Position numbers and translations under genes: made by a program. This document shows positions 14,388 through 22,007 of a stretch of DNA of 22,007 nt, piece by piece. The stretch comes from Methanothrix sp. Its GTDB lineage: Archaea; Halobacteriota; Methanosarcinia; Methanotrichales; Methanotrichaceae. The stretch spans positions 1 through 22,007 of the forward strand of contig JAQTYS010000014.1 of assembly GCA_028688175.1 (NCBI GenBank), written 5' to 3'. The notes beneath the pieces were generated by a model, which saw nothing but the letters and a program-made list of their open reading frames with translations, was not told where the DNA came from and made no database searches. The first letter of the stretch is position 1. Every line of letters begins with the position of its first letter.

Positions 14388-15827
14388 GTGATTGCACGAT
14401 TATTAAGGTGGAGATCTGTTGCCTTGATAGCAACTATTATTTTATCCAGTTTGCTATTTCAGGCAATCGGAGTAATGGCAATTGAGGAAATGCAGATCGC
14501 TTCAGAGCAGATGAGTTCCAAGATGATATTAAACAAAGCAGATGCGTCTGCACTTGTACAAGATTCCGTTATCAATCCTCTTTGGGAGGCAGCTGACAAG
14601 GAGAATGGGCTGAAAGTGCTCCAGTATGACGTGACATTGCCAGAGGGTACGAAGGTAGAACCAGCCTATGAAGCCGCAGGCATGAAGACTGCACCAATCG
14701 TCAGCAAAAACCCAATCTGGCTCTTCATGATCGACGAGATGCCTGGGGCTCATTTCGCTCATCCGGTAAAGTACGTTGTAGTTGATGCAAAAACAAAAGA
14801 ACTGCAGGTCATGGAGGCGGAATGGTGGCCGAAGGTCAGTGGCCGCCAGGTCTTCGAAAAGGAGGATATAAGAGCCGATCCGTCTTTGATAGTCTTCTAC
14901 AAAGAGCCGGTTATGCTACAAAAAGCAGTCTCAAGTGCGAGGATGATAAATCCAAACCTTCTGGCTCTAACAGCGCAGTGCGAGTCCTGGGCAGTGATAG
15001 TCTGCGGATTTAATGACCTTCCCGATACCTTCGATGAAGATACAAATGGAATATACAATGTTCTCAAGGGTCTAGGACTGGATGATGACCACATCTACTA
15101 TCTGAGCCCTCATGCAGATGCAGGCGTGGATAGGGTAAATACAGTTGCAAGTGTGCAGTGGGCGATAAGTGAGGTAGCGGCACAATCAGGCGACAATGAT
15201 AAGGTGCTATTCTTTTACAGCTCTCACGGTGGTGTCGATTACCTCGTCTGCGATACGGGAACTATTGCAGGAGGCATCTGGGCAAGCGATCTGGATAACT
15301 GGTTGGATGCAATTACCTGCAAAGAGATGTCAATAATCGTGGAGGCCTGCCATAGCGGGAGCCTGATTGGCAAGTACAAAAATGGAAATTACCTGCCAGC
15401 CGAGAGCGACCTGACTGTAGACGGCGAGTCCAACCGTGTGATATTCACCTCGGCCTCGACTGACACATCATCCTATGCAGATGTAGACGGCCCCGACGAT
15501 CCCAATCCATCTGACAGCGGCAGCGAATCGATCTATGGATATATCATGGCTTTTTCTGAAAGCTCGGCGGACACGAACGGAGATGGCAAAGTCTCTTTCG
15601 GAGAGGCCCAACAATACGCATGGGATAACGACGTCACGCGCTTGAGGGGTGACAACATGCCCCAAATGCTACAAGCTGGATTGGACAGGGCTATAGTCTA
15701 CCACCAATGCCTGGATTCCCAGGCGGGGAGCAAATTCAAGAAGCCTTTGTACGAGGTTGTGGAAAGAATCAGACCTGATGTGGACTTGGGGGTGAATCCA
15801 AAGATGCAGGCCACATTGAAAAGATAG
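14388..15827 (+). CDS. Secreted C13 (legumain-like) cysteine peptidase with N-terminal HFAHP/AEWWP domain and EF-hand
   Basis: This 479-residue secreted protein begins with a signal peptide (about 1-30). An N-terminal domain shared with the preceding gene follows (HFAHP near 120, AEWWP near 145). The peptidase domain runs from about residue 200; it carries the catalytic histidine H280 in SSHGG and cysteine C321 in EACHSGS, the clan CD pattern seen in legumains. A textbook EF-hand loop, DTNGDGKVSFGE, lies at 395-406 inside the catalytic half, so calcium may stabilise or activate it. GTG 14388 is chosen because AGGTGG lies nine bases upstream; GTG 14376 would overlap that site. The N-terminal domain could be a propeptide removed on activation. 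The target is unknown; the neighbouring S-layer protein is an obvious candidate. Confidence 0.82.
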   Translation: MIARLLRWRSVALIATIILSSLLFQAIGVMAIEEMQIASEQMSSKMILNKADASALVQDSVINPLWEAADKENGLKVLQYDVTLPEGTKVEPAYEAAGMKTAPIVSKNPIWLFMIDEMPGAHFAHPVKYVVVDAKTKELQVMEAEWWPKVSGRQVFEKEDIRADPSLIVFYKEPVMLQKAVSSARMINPNLLALTAQCESWAVIVCGFNDLPDTFDEDTNGIYNVLKGLGLDDDHIYYLSPHADAGVDRVNTVASVQWAISEVAAQSGDNDKVLFFYSSHGGVDYLVCDTGTIAGGIWASDLDNWLDAITCKEMSIIVEACHSGSLIGKYKNGNYLPAESDLTVDGESNRVIFTSASTDTSSYADVDGPDDPNPSDSGSESIYGYIMAFSESSADTNGDGKVSFGEAQQYAWDNDVTRLRGDNMPQMLQAGLDRAIVYHQCLDSQAGSKFKKPLYEVVERIRPDVDLGVNPKMQATLKR

Positions 15828-15894
15828 ACCACAAACCTACCGAAAATCTTTTTAGTAGATTAGAACTAACATATCTTCGATCGAGAGGGAGTTT

Positions 15895-18800
15895 ATGATA
15901 AATGTCTGTTTGCGATGGTTGCTGCTTCTTTTGGTTTTGGTAACTTCCGTAACACTATGCAACGGAATTGATGACCATAGTGGTAATTTTATTTTGGTAA
16001 ATGACTCCAGCCCATCTGATTGGTTCAATAGGGGTGGGACTCTTCTTAATCAAGGCAAGTATGATGAGGAATCCAAATCGCATGAAATCGCTATTCAGCT
16101 CGATCCCAAGCTATCCTCATTATCATGGTACTATCAAGGATTGAACAATCTGTTAAAACAGGAATATAATAAGTCTATTTTTTATTTTGATAGAGCCATC
16201 GAGATATATCCTAATTTGGAATTTGCCTGGAACGATAGAGGCGTTGCGCTTATTAACCTAGAAAGATACGAAGATGCCCATAAATCTTTCGAAAGGGCCA
16301 TTGAGATTAATCCAAAATACCCAGTGGCATGGTACAACAAAGGCTACTTATTTTACATATTAGGGGACTATTATGAATCCATCAAATATTTTGATAAATC
16401 TATCAGCATTAATCATAAATATATAAACTCCTGGATTATGAAAGGTCTTGCCCTTGAAAAAATAGGGAGGTATAATGAGTCAGTCCTGTCTCTGGACTTA
16501 GGACTATTATTTAATCCGAAGAATGCACTAGCTTTGAACGAAAGAGGATTAGTGCTTTACAAATTAGGCAGATATAATGAATCAATCAGAACCTTTGATA
16601 GAGCCTTGGAGGTCAACCCATATGATATGTATTCGTGGAACAACAAAGGTATCGCTCTTGACGAGCTAGGTAGATATGAGGATGCCATTGAGTGCTATGA
16701 TAAAGCAATCGAAGTCGACCAGAATTATTCCTTAGTGTGGAACAACAAAGGCTGGTCTCTCTACAACATTGGCAGACTCAATGAGTCCATTGAATGCTAT
16801 GATAAAGCCATCTTACTCGATTTAAATTTTGTCCAATCCTGGAAAAATAAAGCTCTCGCCCTATATGCTCTCGGCCGTGATGTAGAGGCTGATTATGTCC
16901 TTGCTAGAGCTGAGATATTAGCAAATCTTTCAAACGACCAGCCTGATTTAGTGGAGGCTGCCTTTATTCGAGGTCATTTCAGCAATGGCAATGGAATCTG
17001 GCTGGCTGATGACTTCGGTTGGTTCTATTATAATTTGGATGAGGATCTGGGCGGAGAGGAGCTAAAAATTGATATGCAAGGAAAGACCGCGGAGAAAGGG
17101 CATATCATTTATTCTTCAAAGACTTGGATGCAGCAGTTTAAGTATGAGCCATGGGGTTGTTTCTATGAAGTGGCATTTTGGGGCAATGCTTACTTAGCCG
17201 GTTATCCGAAAAGCAGCTTTACAAAAGAGTTAAGCTCTATGGAAAGGGGCGAGCTAAGGTCAGTGCTCATGAATGACGATACGCCTCAAACTCTAAACTG
17301 CAATCGAACTTTAATCCTTCAGCAAGGTTATGTACTGGTGCCCCAAAAGATATCGAAGAAGAACTGTACAGTTGATTTCCTATTGCTTAAGAATGGCGTG
17401 CCGGTCTATGCGTCTATGGTGAGCATTGGAGAGAGCTTCGTCTACAAGGTCAACGACACCCCAATAATCCTGATTCATCTCGCTGATGTCATACAAAGAG
17501 GGTTTGAAGAATTAGCCAAGATAGATGGCATATTCCAAATCAGCGATGTCCCAGATATCAAGCTCTTTGAGGGCGCATTGGATGGAAATATGAAGCTGGA
17601 TACCTTATCCAAGGAATGTATGGTATTTTGCAATAATATCTCTCTTTTGCTTAACAGAGACTCAGAGGTATTCCTTTTTTCTAATCTGAAACTGATAGTT
17701 CTTGATCAGCCCGATCTCGCCTATTATCCTGTTGGTGCTTTCTTTGATTACGGCGTGCATGAGATACGCGGGCCGGTTTATAGCGCCAGCTCATCCATTC
17801 CTGTCCGCATGGGCGACTATAACTCTTCGGTCGTTGCCAGATGGAACTACCTTAATTACAGCGGTTATTACTTCGATCAGAAGCAATCTCTGGGGGCAGA
17901 GACCCTTGCTTTTTTTGACATTAAAGGCAGGACTATAGAGCCAGCTAGAGCTCCTATTGTCTATCAAGAAAATAAAACTGTAGATCAGAGTGGTCTTCAA
18001 TATACCACCTTAATGCAGCCCAGAGAGTTTGAATATCAGCCATGGGGCAACTATTTTGTTATAAGCTTCCTTGGTGCCACCTGGTTTGCAGGATACGATA
18101 CAAGCCTTCAAGGTAAAATAGCATCTAAGAGCCTTCTGGAGGAAGAATGTTTAGGCCGGGTTCTACTGGACATGCAGTTGCAGGGGGCCAATATCTCGGA
18201 AGGAAATTACACCCTTAAAGAGGGCTATGAGATTCGAATCAGTGATTTGAGCAATGACAGCCTGTTTCTACAACTCTTGAAAGGAGGAAGCATTGTAGAC
18301 AATTGGGTGGTTGAATCCAATGCAACATATATTTACAGGAAAGACCTTGAGAACGTCAAAGATATGCCCATCATAACAATGCACTTTTGCAATGTCTCTC
18401 ATAACGGTACGCACAGTTTTGCTGCCGTAGACGGCATCTTCCAGATCTCAGATAGGTACATCCTTCCAATTGGTCAGGGAACTTGTTTAGGCAAATTGCA
18501 GATTGTCAGTGTCCAGCCCGATCATATTATCCTGGTCAATGATGATCCCATTAACCTCAATAGAGACTCGGTTGTCAACATAGGACCGGCAATGGACATT
18601 CATGTTGCAGACAATGACACTCTTCGATATTATCTCAATATGTCGGTATATGTTGTTCCATCTCCTAAGCCCCCTATGATTAAAGCTCTGGACAATGTTT
18701 CATCCTCTGCAACTGCAAACTTCAGCATGATTATTAAAGCTGCTGAGATACGACAAGTACAAGTTCAGATACTTGATTCGAGCAATAGGACAGTTTTCAT

Positions 18801-19386
18801 CAGGGATATCACCAATCTTGGCCAGGGTTTTGGCGACTCATGGGATTTTAGCTGGAAATGGAATGCTACGACTATGATGATTAGTGATGATAAAAGCCTG
18901 GTCCTGGATGCCAGTGGCAACGTCGTGCCTGGATTGCTATACCTGAATTCATCCACATCCCCTCGACAGGTCGCAGTAAAATTCAATTCAGAGGGAAGAA
19001 TTGGAGCAATAATGGACAGTGTGTCCATATATTACATATCCTGTGAAGAATACAAACAACTTAATAGTTCGCTTGATTACAATGCCATGCTGGCCAACAA
19101 CACTTTTAGAAAGCAGTATCTTAAGATTGAGCCTGGAAAGAGCATTCTGCAGTTTGTCAATGTTATCAATGGCAAAATGGTTCCAAGCAATGTCAATCAT
19201 ACCCTGCAGGGCAATCTTGAGGCAATAGAACCTCATATATTTGCGGTAGGGGCCAAGCCGGGGCGATATGAGATTCAAGTGAGAGTGGAAAATGCTGTGA
19301 ATGCTCTTAGATCTTTTGGGCATTTTTTCAATGTAACGAACACATTCGGCTTTGTGACCGATGAAAAAGGGAAAGCTGTTGGATGA
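15895..19386 (+). CDS. Giant secreted protein: nine TPRs plus two S-layer duplication domains
   Basis: This 1163-residue exported protein has a signal peptide (about 1-25). Nine consecutive 34-residue TPRs fill about 41-346 (for example NNKGIALDELGRYEDAIECY). Two copies of the Methanosarcinales S-layer domain (DUF1608 type) follow, about 352-615 and 620-920; both show the F-x-Y-x-PWG motif, an AGY motif and GIFQISD, and the second opens with the hallmark EIRGPVY. A beta-rich, Ig-like region (about 925-1163) ends the frame. Many N-x-S/T sites suggest glycosylation. RBS GAGGGAG precedes the ATG. The natural end appears lost: a 15-base segment with two stop codons interrupts the frame, and about 45 protein-like codons continue beyond it. 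It follows the C13 protease by 67 bases. Confidence 0.85.
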   Translation: MINVCLRWLLLLLVLVTSVTLCNGIDDHSGNFILVNDSSPSDWFNRGGTLLNQGKYDEESKSHEIAIQLDPKLSSLSWYYQGLNNLLKQEYNKSIFYFDRAIEIYPNLEFAWNDRGVALINLERYEDAHKSFERAIEINPKYPVAWYNKGYLFYILGDYYESIKYFDKSISINHKYINSWIMKGLALEKIGRYNESVLSLDLGLLFNPKNALALNERGLVLYKLGRYNESIRTFDRALEVNPYDMYSWNNKGIALDELGRYEDAIECYDKAIEVDQNYSLVWNNKGWSLYNIGRLNESIECYDKAILLDLNFVQSWKNKALALYALGRDVEADYVLARAEILANLSNDQPDLVEAAFIRGHFSNGNGIWLADDFGWFYYNLDEDLGGEELKIDMQGKTAEKGHIIYSSKTWMQQFKYEPWGCFYEVAFWGNAYLAGYPKSSFTKELSSMERGELRSVLMNDDTPQTLNCNRTLILQQGYVLVPQKISKKNCTVDFLLLKNGVPVYASMVSIGESFVYKVNDTPIILIHLADVIQRGFEELAKIDGIFQISDVPDIKLFEGALDGNMKLDTLSKECMVFCNNISLLLNRDSEVFLFSNLKLIVLDQPDLAYYPVGAFFDYGVHEIRGPVYSASSSIPVRMGDYNSSVVARWNYLNYSGYYFDQKQSLGAETLAFFDIKGRTIEPARAPIVYQENKTVDQSGLQYTTLMQPREFEYQPWGNYFVISFLGATWFAGYDTSLQGKIASKSLLEEECLGRVLLDMQLQGANISEGNYTLKEGYEIRISDLSNDSLFLQLLKGGSIVDNWVVESNATYIYRKDLENVKDMPIITMHFCNVSHNGTHSFAAVDGIFQISDRYILPIGQGTCLGKLQIVSVQPDHIILVNDDPINLNRDSVVNIGPAMDIHVADNDTLRYYLNMSVYVVPSPKPPMIKALDNVSSSATANFSMIIKAAEIRQVQVQILDSSNRTVFIRDITNLGQGFGDSWDFSWKWNATTMMISDDKSLVLDASGNVVPGLLYLNSSTSPRQVAVKFNSEGRIGAIMDSVSIYYISCEEYKQLNSSLDYNAMLANNTFRKQYLKIEPGKSILQFVNVINGKMVPSNVNHTLQGNLEAIEPHIFAVGAKPGRYEIQVRVENAVNALRSFGHFFNVTNTFGFVTDEKGKAVG

Positions 19387-19539
19387 TGCATCTAGGATGA
19401 TGCCGGCTGCTGGGAGTTCCTTGAGATCAATTCGGAGAACAGCACGCTGATAGGAGAGGATTATTATGGCTATTACTACCAGGATCTTTGGAAGGTCGGG
19501 CCCGCCCGTCACCGAGGCGGGCCTGGGCATGGATCCTAA
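19387..19539 (+). pseudogene. Cut-off C-terminal end of the TPR/S-layer gene
   Basis: In the same frame as the gene upstream, after TGA 19384 and TAG 19393, the sequence reads as protein again from 19396 (DDAGCWEFLEINSENSTLIG, then EDYYGYYYQDLWKVG) to TAA 19537-19539. Removing 15 bases (19381-19395) gives an uninterrupted frame. The last dozen codons overlap a GC-rich hairpin: GGCCCGCC (19499-19506) and GGCGGGCC (19516-19523), 9-nt loop. That tail may be foreign sequence, with the true end lost further on. Confidence 0.55.
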
Positions 19540-19682
19540 ACTCCGGGGCGATTAATAACCAGGTGCCTATAGATAGCGAAAAATTCGGAGCATGGTTATT
19601 ATAATTATCACTATCTGGTCGGACACAATTCGACTCATAGCTATCGAATTTAGCTTACCTGGTTATTAAAATCGCGGAGTTT
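19538..19682. mobile_element. 145-bp inverted-repeat element (MITE-like)
   Basis: The ends are near-perfect inverted repeats of about 26 bases: 19538-19564 and 19657-19682, sharing AAACTCCG and AATAACCAGGT with a small gap. The interior is AT-rich and also partly self-complementary (GATAGC 19573-19578 with GCTATC 19640-19645). No coding capacity is seen. The 6-mer ATGGAT occurs just outside both ends (19529-19534 and 19686-19691) but is not directly abutting, so a target duplication is only possible. It could instead be a long regulatory hairpin. Confidence 0.55.
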
Positions 19683-19731
19683 GGGATGGATGGCGTTTCG
19701 CGTGACATCAGCTATACTTATCATGTGCTCC

Positions 19732-20127
19732 CTATCTCTCGCCCTCTTCCTCTATGAGAACCAGGCCCTTGCTGTTCCAGGCTCTGGCGTTCTCGGCATC
19801 GATCTCGATGGCCCGCTCAATATTCTCGATAGCTTCTGCGTACCTGCTCAGGCGCCGCAAAGCCTCGCCCCGGCTAACCCAGGCATCGGCATTTAGCGGA
19901 TCGACCTCCAGTGCCTTGTCGAAATGCTCTATTGCTTCATCATATCTGTGCGGTTTGGCAAGAGCCGCGCCTTTGTTGATCCAGAACTCGCCCCTCTCGG
20001 GCTGGAGGGCGATGGACCGGTTAAAGCAATCCAGAGCTGCATTGTAGTCTCCCATATTTCCCAGAGCTGCGCCTCGATTGCTCCATATCCTGGCGCCATT
20101 GGGATTCAGCTCAAGGGCTTTATCATA
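19732..20127 (-). pseudogene. TPR-repeat protein, 3' part (split by an insertion)
   Basis: This part holds 131 codons of TPR sequence, from YDKALELNPNGA to the natural C-terminus LVLIEEEGER, covering three full 34-residue repeats and flanking partial ones. It lacks its own start: the only upstream ATG (20142) lies in the right-end hairpin of the inserted element and has no ribosome site. Joined to the 5' part (20457-20735) it gives a continuous TPR protein of about 224 residues with unbroken 34-residue periodicity and no signal peptide, so a cytosolic scaffold protein. A stretch of this part (19817-19892) is duplicated at 13141-13214. Confidence 0.75.
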
Positions 20128-20456
20128 GTGACTTCCTCCCATGCCCCTGAAGGGGCAGGGCTTCCTGCTTCACAGAGCACCTTCGGGTTCTCCACAGGCT
20201 TGAATTCGACGCAGTCCGCGCCTACTACGTTGTTGCCCAATCCAAGTTCGACTTTACGGGGTACATGGTACAGGCAACTGACTTGTATTCCCGACCAAGC
20301 GAGTCTGAAGGTTAACGGTTGTACAGAAATTGCGGCCAGTATAGATATAGTTGATCTGTGCGGCGTGAAAGTAATGAAAGGGGTGCGATTCATCCCACCC
20401 CCTGAAGGGGGCGGGTCTTCTCTACCCCTTTACCCCGACGTTATGATGGCGTCAAA
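20128..20456 (-). mobile_element. IS200/IS605-type remnant (palindromic ends, tnpB 3' tail)
   Basis: This insertion of about 329 bp lies in a TPR gene. Each end carries a subterminal hairpin with the same TGAA loop: CCCACCCCC/GGGGGCGGG at 20394-20415 (left end) and CCCATGCCCC/GGGGCAGGG at 20138-20160 (right end). Next to the right end the minus strand encodes GADCVEFKPVE, then CEAGSPAPSG, which is how archaeal IS1341-type TnpB proteins end, running into the hairpin. The catalytic RuvC parts of TnpB and any TnpA are absent, so it cannot move by itself. Exact ends are placed by the TPR frame and could shift by a few bases. There is no target duplication, as expected for this family. Confidence 0.75.
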
Positions 20457-20735
20457 ATATTCTATGGCCTGTGCGTATCTCTTTTGTTTGTAGAATACAA
20501 CGCCTTTATTATTTTCCGCATCTGTGTAATGGGGATCTATCCTGAGGGCAGCATTAAAGGAAACAATGGCCTCTTCATGCCTGCCCAGCCGGCACAAGGT
20601 CAGACCTCTGCGGTTGCACAGCGTCGCGTCTTTTGCATCTAACTCAATGGCTTTGCCATAAAATGAGAGGGCTTCATCGAATTTGCCATTTTGATATAGA
20701 GCATCTGCTTTTTCTGCTAGGGAAATAGCATCCAT
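20430..20735 (-). pseudogene. TPR-repeat protein, 5' part (split by an insertion)
   Basis: From ATG 20735 (MDAISLAEKADALYQNG) the frame encodes two and a half TPRs up to AIEY at 20457, then reads nine codons into the inserted element and stops at 20430. GGCGGTG upstream is a plausible ribosome site for the ATG; GTG 20744 is an alternative start. A truncated protein of about 101 residues could still be made. The cell role of the intact protein is unknown; TPRs bind other proteins. Confidence 0.75.
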
Positions 20736-20781
20736 GATAGGCACCGCCGGATTATGCTGAGAAGATAACTCCTAATGGGGG

Positions 20782-20790
20782 AATTTATAG
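20782..20790 (-). promoter_or_regulatory. TATA box of the TPR gene
   Basis: Minus-strand CTATAAATT (20782-20790) lies about 50 bases before ATG 20735, which leaves a leader near 25 nt. Confidence 0.5.
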
Positions 20791-20836
20791 CTTTTTGGCT
20801 CAAAATTTTAGGAATACAGTGGTTGCCTTGAAGATT

Positions 20837-21454
20837 TTACTTACTGGCAGAATCATCGAACTCAATCTTCTTTTGAGTTTGGAAAGACCCCGAATAGATC
20901 TGCTCACTTTTATTCATATTGATTGACCAGCCTCGCATGTTCTTGATGTTCCAGAGCCCCTCAAATGCCAGTGCTGTGTCATAATGCATTGTATTATTGA
21001 AACGATTTGCAGACCGGATGATATTGCTCTCGCTCTTGTCCACATGGCTTAGATTGAACCTCTCACTCACGCTGGCACCGATGCCTTTTTCGAATAGCGG
21101 CATTCTCGTGCTCTTGCTATTTTTAAGCTGTCCTCCCGTAAAGACCAGATCAGCCTTCTGGATGAAATCGACCTCTCTGCCAACTTTTGTCATGTTTCGA
21201 AGAGATTCTAGGTTGATTGATCCATAGCCTTTCATCCACCCTTTGGAATCCACGGCCCGGTCGTGAAATGACCCTTTGATGGAAACCTCTCCCTTGCCAC
21301 TAACCGTTGATGACTCATCAAAGAAAAATCCCTTATCTGCAAAATAGTGAACATTGGGGCCGTAACCTGCCGCTTCGTTGCTGCAAAAAAAGCCCACTGC
21401 CAATGCTAGGGCCATTGCCGCCATGACGATCAGACCGAGCAAATTCCCTTTCAC
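20837..21454 (-). CDS. Secreted protein of unknown family
   Basis: This 205-residue exported protein has a signal peptide (about 1-30, with a long alanine/leucine-rich core). The mature region starts YGPNVHYFADKGFFFDESST and continues with short glycine-serine-rich beta-like stretches (VSGKGEVSIKGSFHD), which suggests a beta-sandwich or beta-helical surface protein. No enzyme motif is seen. The start is GTG 21454; no ribosome site precedes it, and a TTAATTAT box centred near 21484 would give a nearly leaderless transcript. It follows an S-layer-domain gene in the same direction with a 148-bp gap, so a cell-envelope role is likely but unproven. A lineage-restricted family is my guess. Confidence 0.65.
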   Translation of the reverse strand: MKGNLLGLIVMAAMALALAVGFFCSNEAAGYGPNVHYFADKGFFFDESSTVSGKGEVSIKGSFHDRAVDSKGWMKGYGSINLESLRNMTKVGREVDFIQKADLVFTGGQLKNSKSTRMPLFEKGIGASVSERFNLSHVDKSESNIIRSANRFNNTMHYDTALAFEGLWNIKNMRGWSINMNKSEQIYSGSFQTQKKIEFDDSASK

Positions 21455-21602
21455 TGGAATTCTTGATGGCGAGATGAGATAATTAATCTTTTGATCGAAT
21501 CTTTCGGCTAATGTACTTGCACAGAAACCCAGAAAAAATTATGGAATGGATTACATGTTATCGCAATACTTGGAGCTAAATCACCCCTTATATCCCATTT
21601 AC

Positions 21603-22007
21603 TTAGCTGTGGCCCTCGCTGACAATATTTCTGACAATATAGTACCTCAGAGCATCAGCATCTGCCGTCTGCAGATTAATATCGCCAGCCAAAGATGCAT
21701 ACTTATTCTTGCTCAACTTAATGGGATTGCCTTTATTGTTCATGGAAATACGATCCCCTGAAATATCAGAGATCGCCAATTTGCCAAAGGATCTCCCATC
21801 TGTGATTGAGATAGGAGAGGCGGAAAGCTGCCAGACTCCATCGACGGTGGCCAGGTTTTGATCAGAACCTCTAAAGGCATTCTTGAAGTGAACTGCGATA
21901 AGGACCACATTTTTCTGATCACCCACATCTTCTTTGTAAAGGTAGGTCTTGTCAGCCATGGACGCATCATCCTTAGAAGGATACATGATTGCCGAATGCA
22001 CAGTTAC
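21603..22007 (-). CDS. S-layer-domain protein, C-terminal end (partial, runs off right edge)
   Basis: This part encodes 134 codons of the C-terminal half of an S-layer duplication domain (DUF1608 type). KTYLYKEDVGDQKNVVLIAVHF, ATVDGVWQLS and the final ADADALRYYIV correspond to YIYRKDLENVKDMPIITMHF, AAVDGIFQISD and ADNDTLRYYL in the TPR/S-layer protein at 15895. The frame remains open to the window edge with no convincing start, so the gene extends to the right. It ends directly after the domain, without the Ig-like tail of its relative. It is an extracellular envelope component. Confidence 0.8.
   Translation of the reverse strand, partial: VTVHSAIMYPSKDDASMADKTYLYKEDVGDQKNVVLIAVHFKNAFRGSDQNLATVDGVWQLSASPISITDGRSFGKLAISDISGDRISMNNKGNPIKLSKNKYASLAGDINLQTADADALRYYIVRNIVSEGHS

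Noticed and set aside
15895..16930. Nucleotide repeats in the TPR region as a CRISPR-like or satellite array
   Set aside because: The periodicity is 102 bases, the codons of 34-residue TPRs; repeat units differ in sequence and there are no spacers.
19384..19395. In-frame TGA and TAG in the TPR/S-layer gene read as selenocysteine or pyrrolysine codons
   Set aside because: Two different stops sit four codons apart in a short direct-repeat insertion, with no visible SECIS-like hairpin immediately downstream; Methanothrix-type organisms are not known to use pyrrolysine. A truncating insertion is simpler.
19681..19896. Plus-strand open frame with a signal-peptide-like start
   Set aside because: It lies antisense to the TPR gene; its sequence is the mirror of TPR codons and it merely resembles the chimeric frame near 13140 because that site holds the same TPR patch.
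20106..20393. A 95-codon minus-strand open frame as an independent gene
   Set aside because: Its C-terminal half is a TnpB tail running through the right-end hairpin into TPR sequence in the wrong frame, and its start has no ribosome site. It is part of the mobile-element remnant.

Overview
The window looks like chromosomal DNA from a methanogenic archaeon of the Methanothrix (Methanosaeta) type. The support is protein-level: duplicated S-layer domains of the kind known from Methanosarcinales surface proteins, a two-subunit PyrD/PyrK dihydroorotate dehydrogenase, an ArsA/Get3-type ATPase, a PP-loop protein fused to a ferredoxin, many secreted proteins with no bacterial lipobox, and TATA-box promoters with short or absent leaders. 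The genus is an inference; no rRNA or marker gene is present.

Left part (1-8340). A partial gene of unknown function enters from the left edge and ends at a strong hairpin. On the minus strand follow the operon pyrD-pyrK-FAH (2867 down to 462) and a tandem universal stress protein. A secreted alkylsulfatase-like enzyme runs divergently from the stress protein and converges on an ArsA/Get3-type ATPase, with a hairpin between them. Then come two small secreted paralogues that share a 22-residue repeat and a 12-bp promoter element.

Middle (8341-13014). A 638-residue PP-loop (PAPS/APS reductase-like) protein carries an APS-reductase-type cysteine set and a C-terminal two-cluster ferredoxin. A headless remnant of an unknown surface-type gene and an intact Tex RNA-binding protein follow.

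Right part (13015-22007). This is an accessory, cell-surface region with visible gene decay. It opens with a patch of a TPR gene joined to the 3' end of a GH13 alpha-amylase gene that carries a single-base frameshift. Three secreted-protein genes follow in one direction: a stand-alone copy of an uncharacterised domain; a C13 (legumain-like) protease carrying the same domain at its N-terminus plus an EF-hand; and a 1163-residue protein with nine TPRs and two S-layer domains, whose last part is cut off by a short insertion bearing two stop codons. Beyond lie a 145-bp inverted-repeat element, a cytoplasmic TPR gene split by a roughly 329-bp IS200/IS605-type remnant with a tnpB 3' tail, a secreted protein of unknown family, and the 3' end of another S-layer-domain gene.

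The most notable points are the protease with its adjacent stand-alone domain protein, the precise IS605-type insertion that restores a perfect TPR frame when removed in silico, and the two-protein family of 22-residue repeats.
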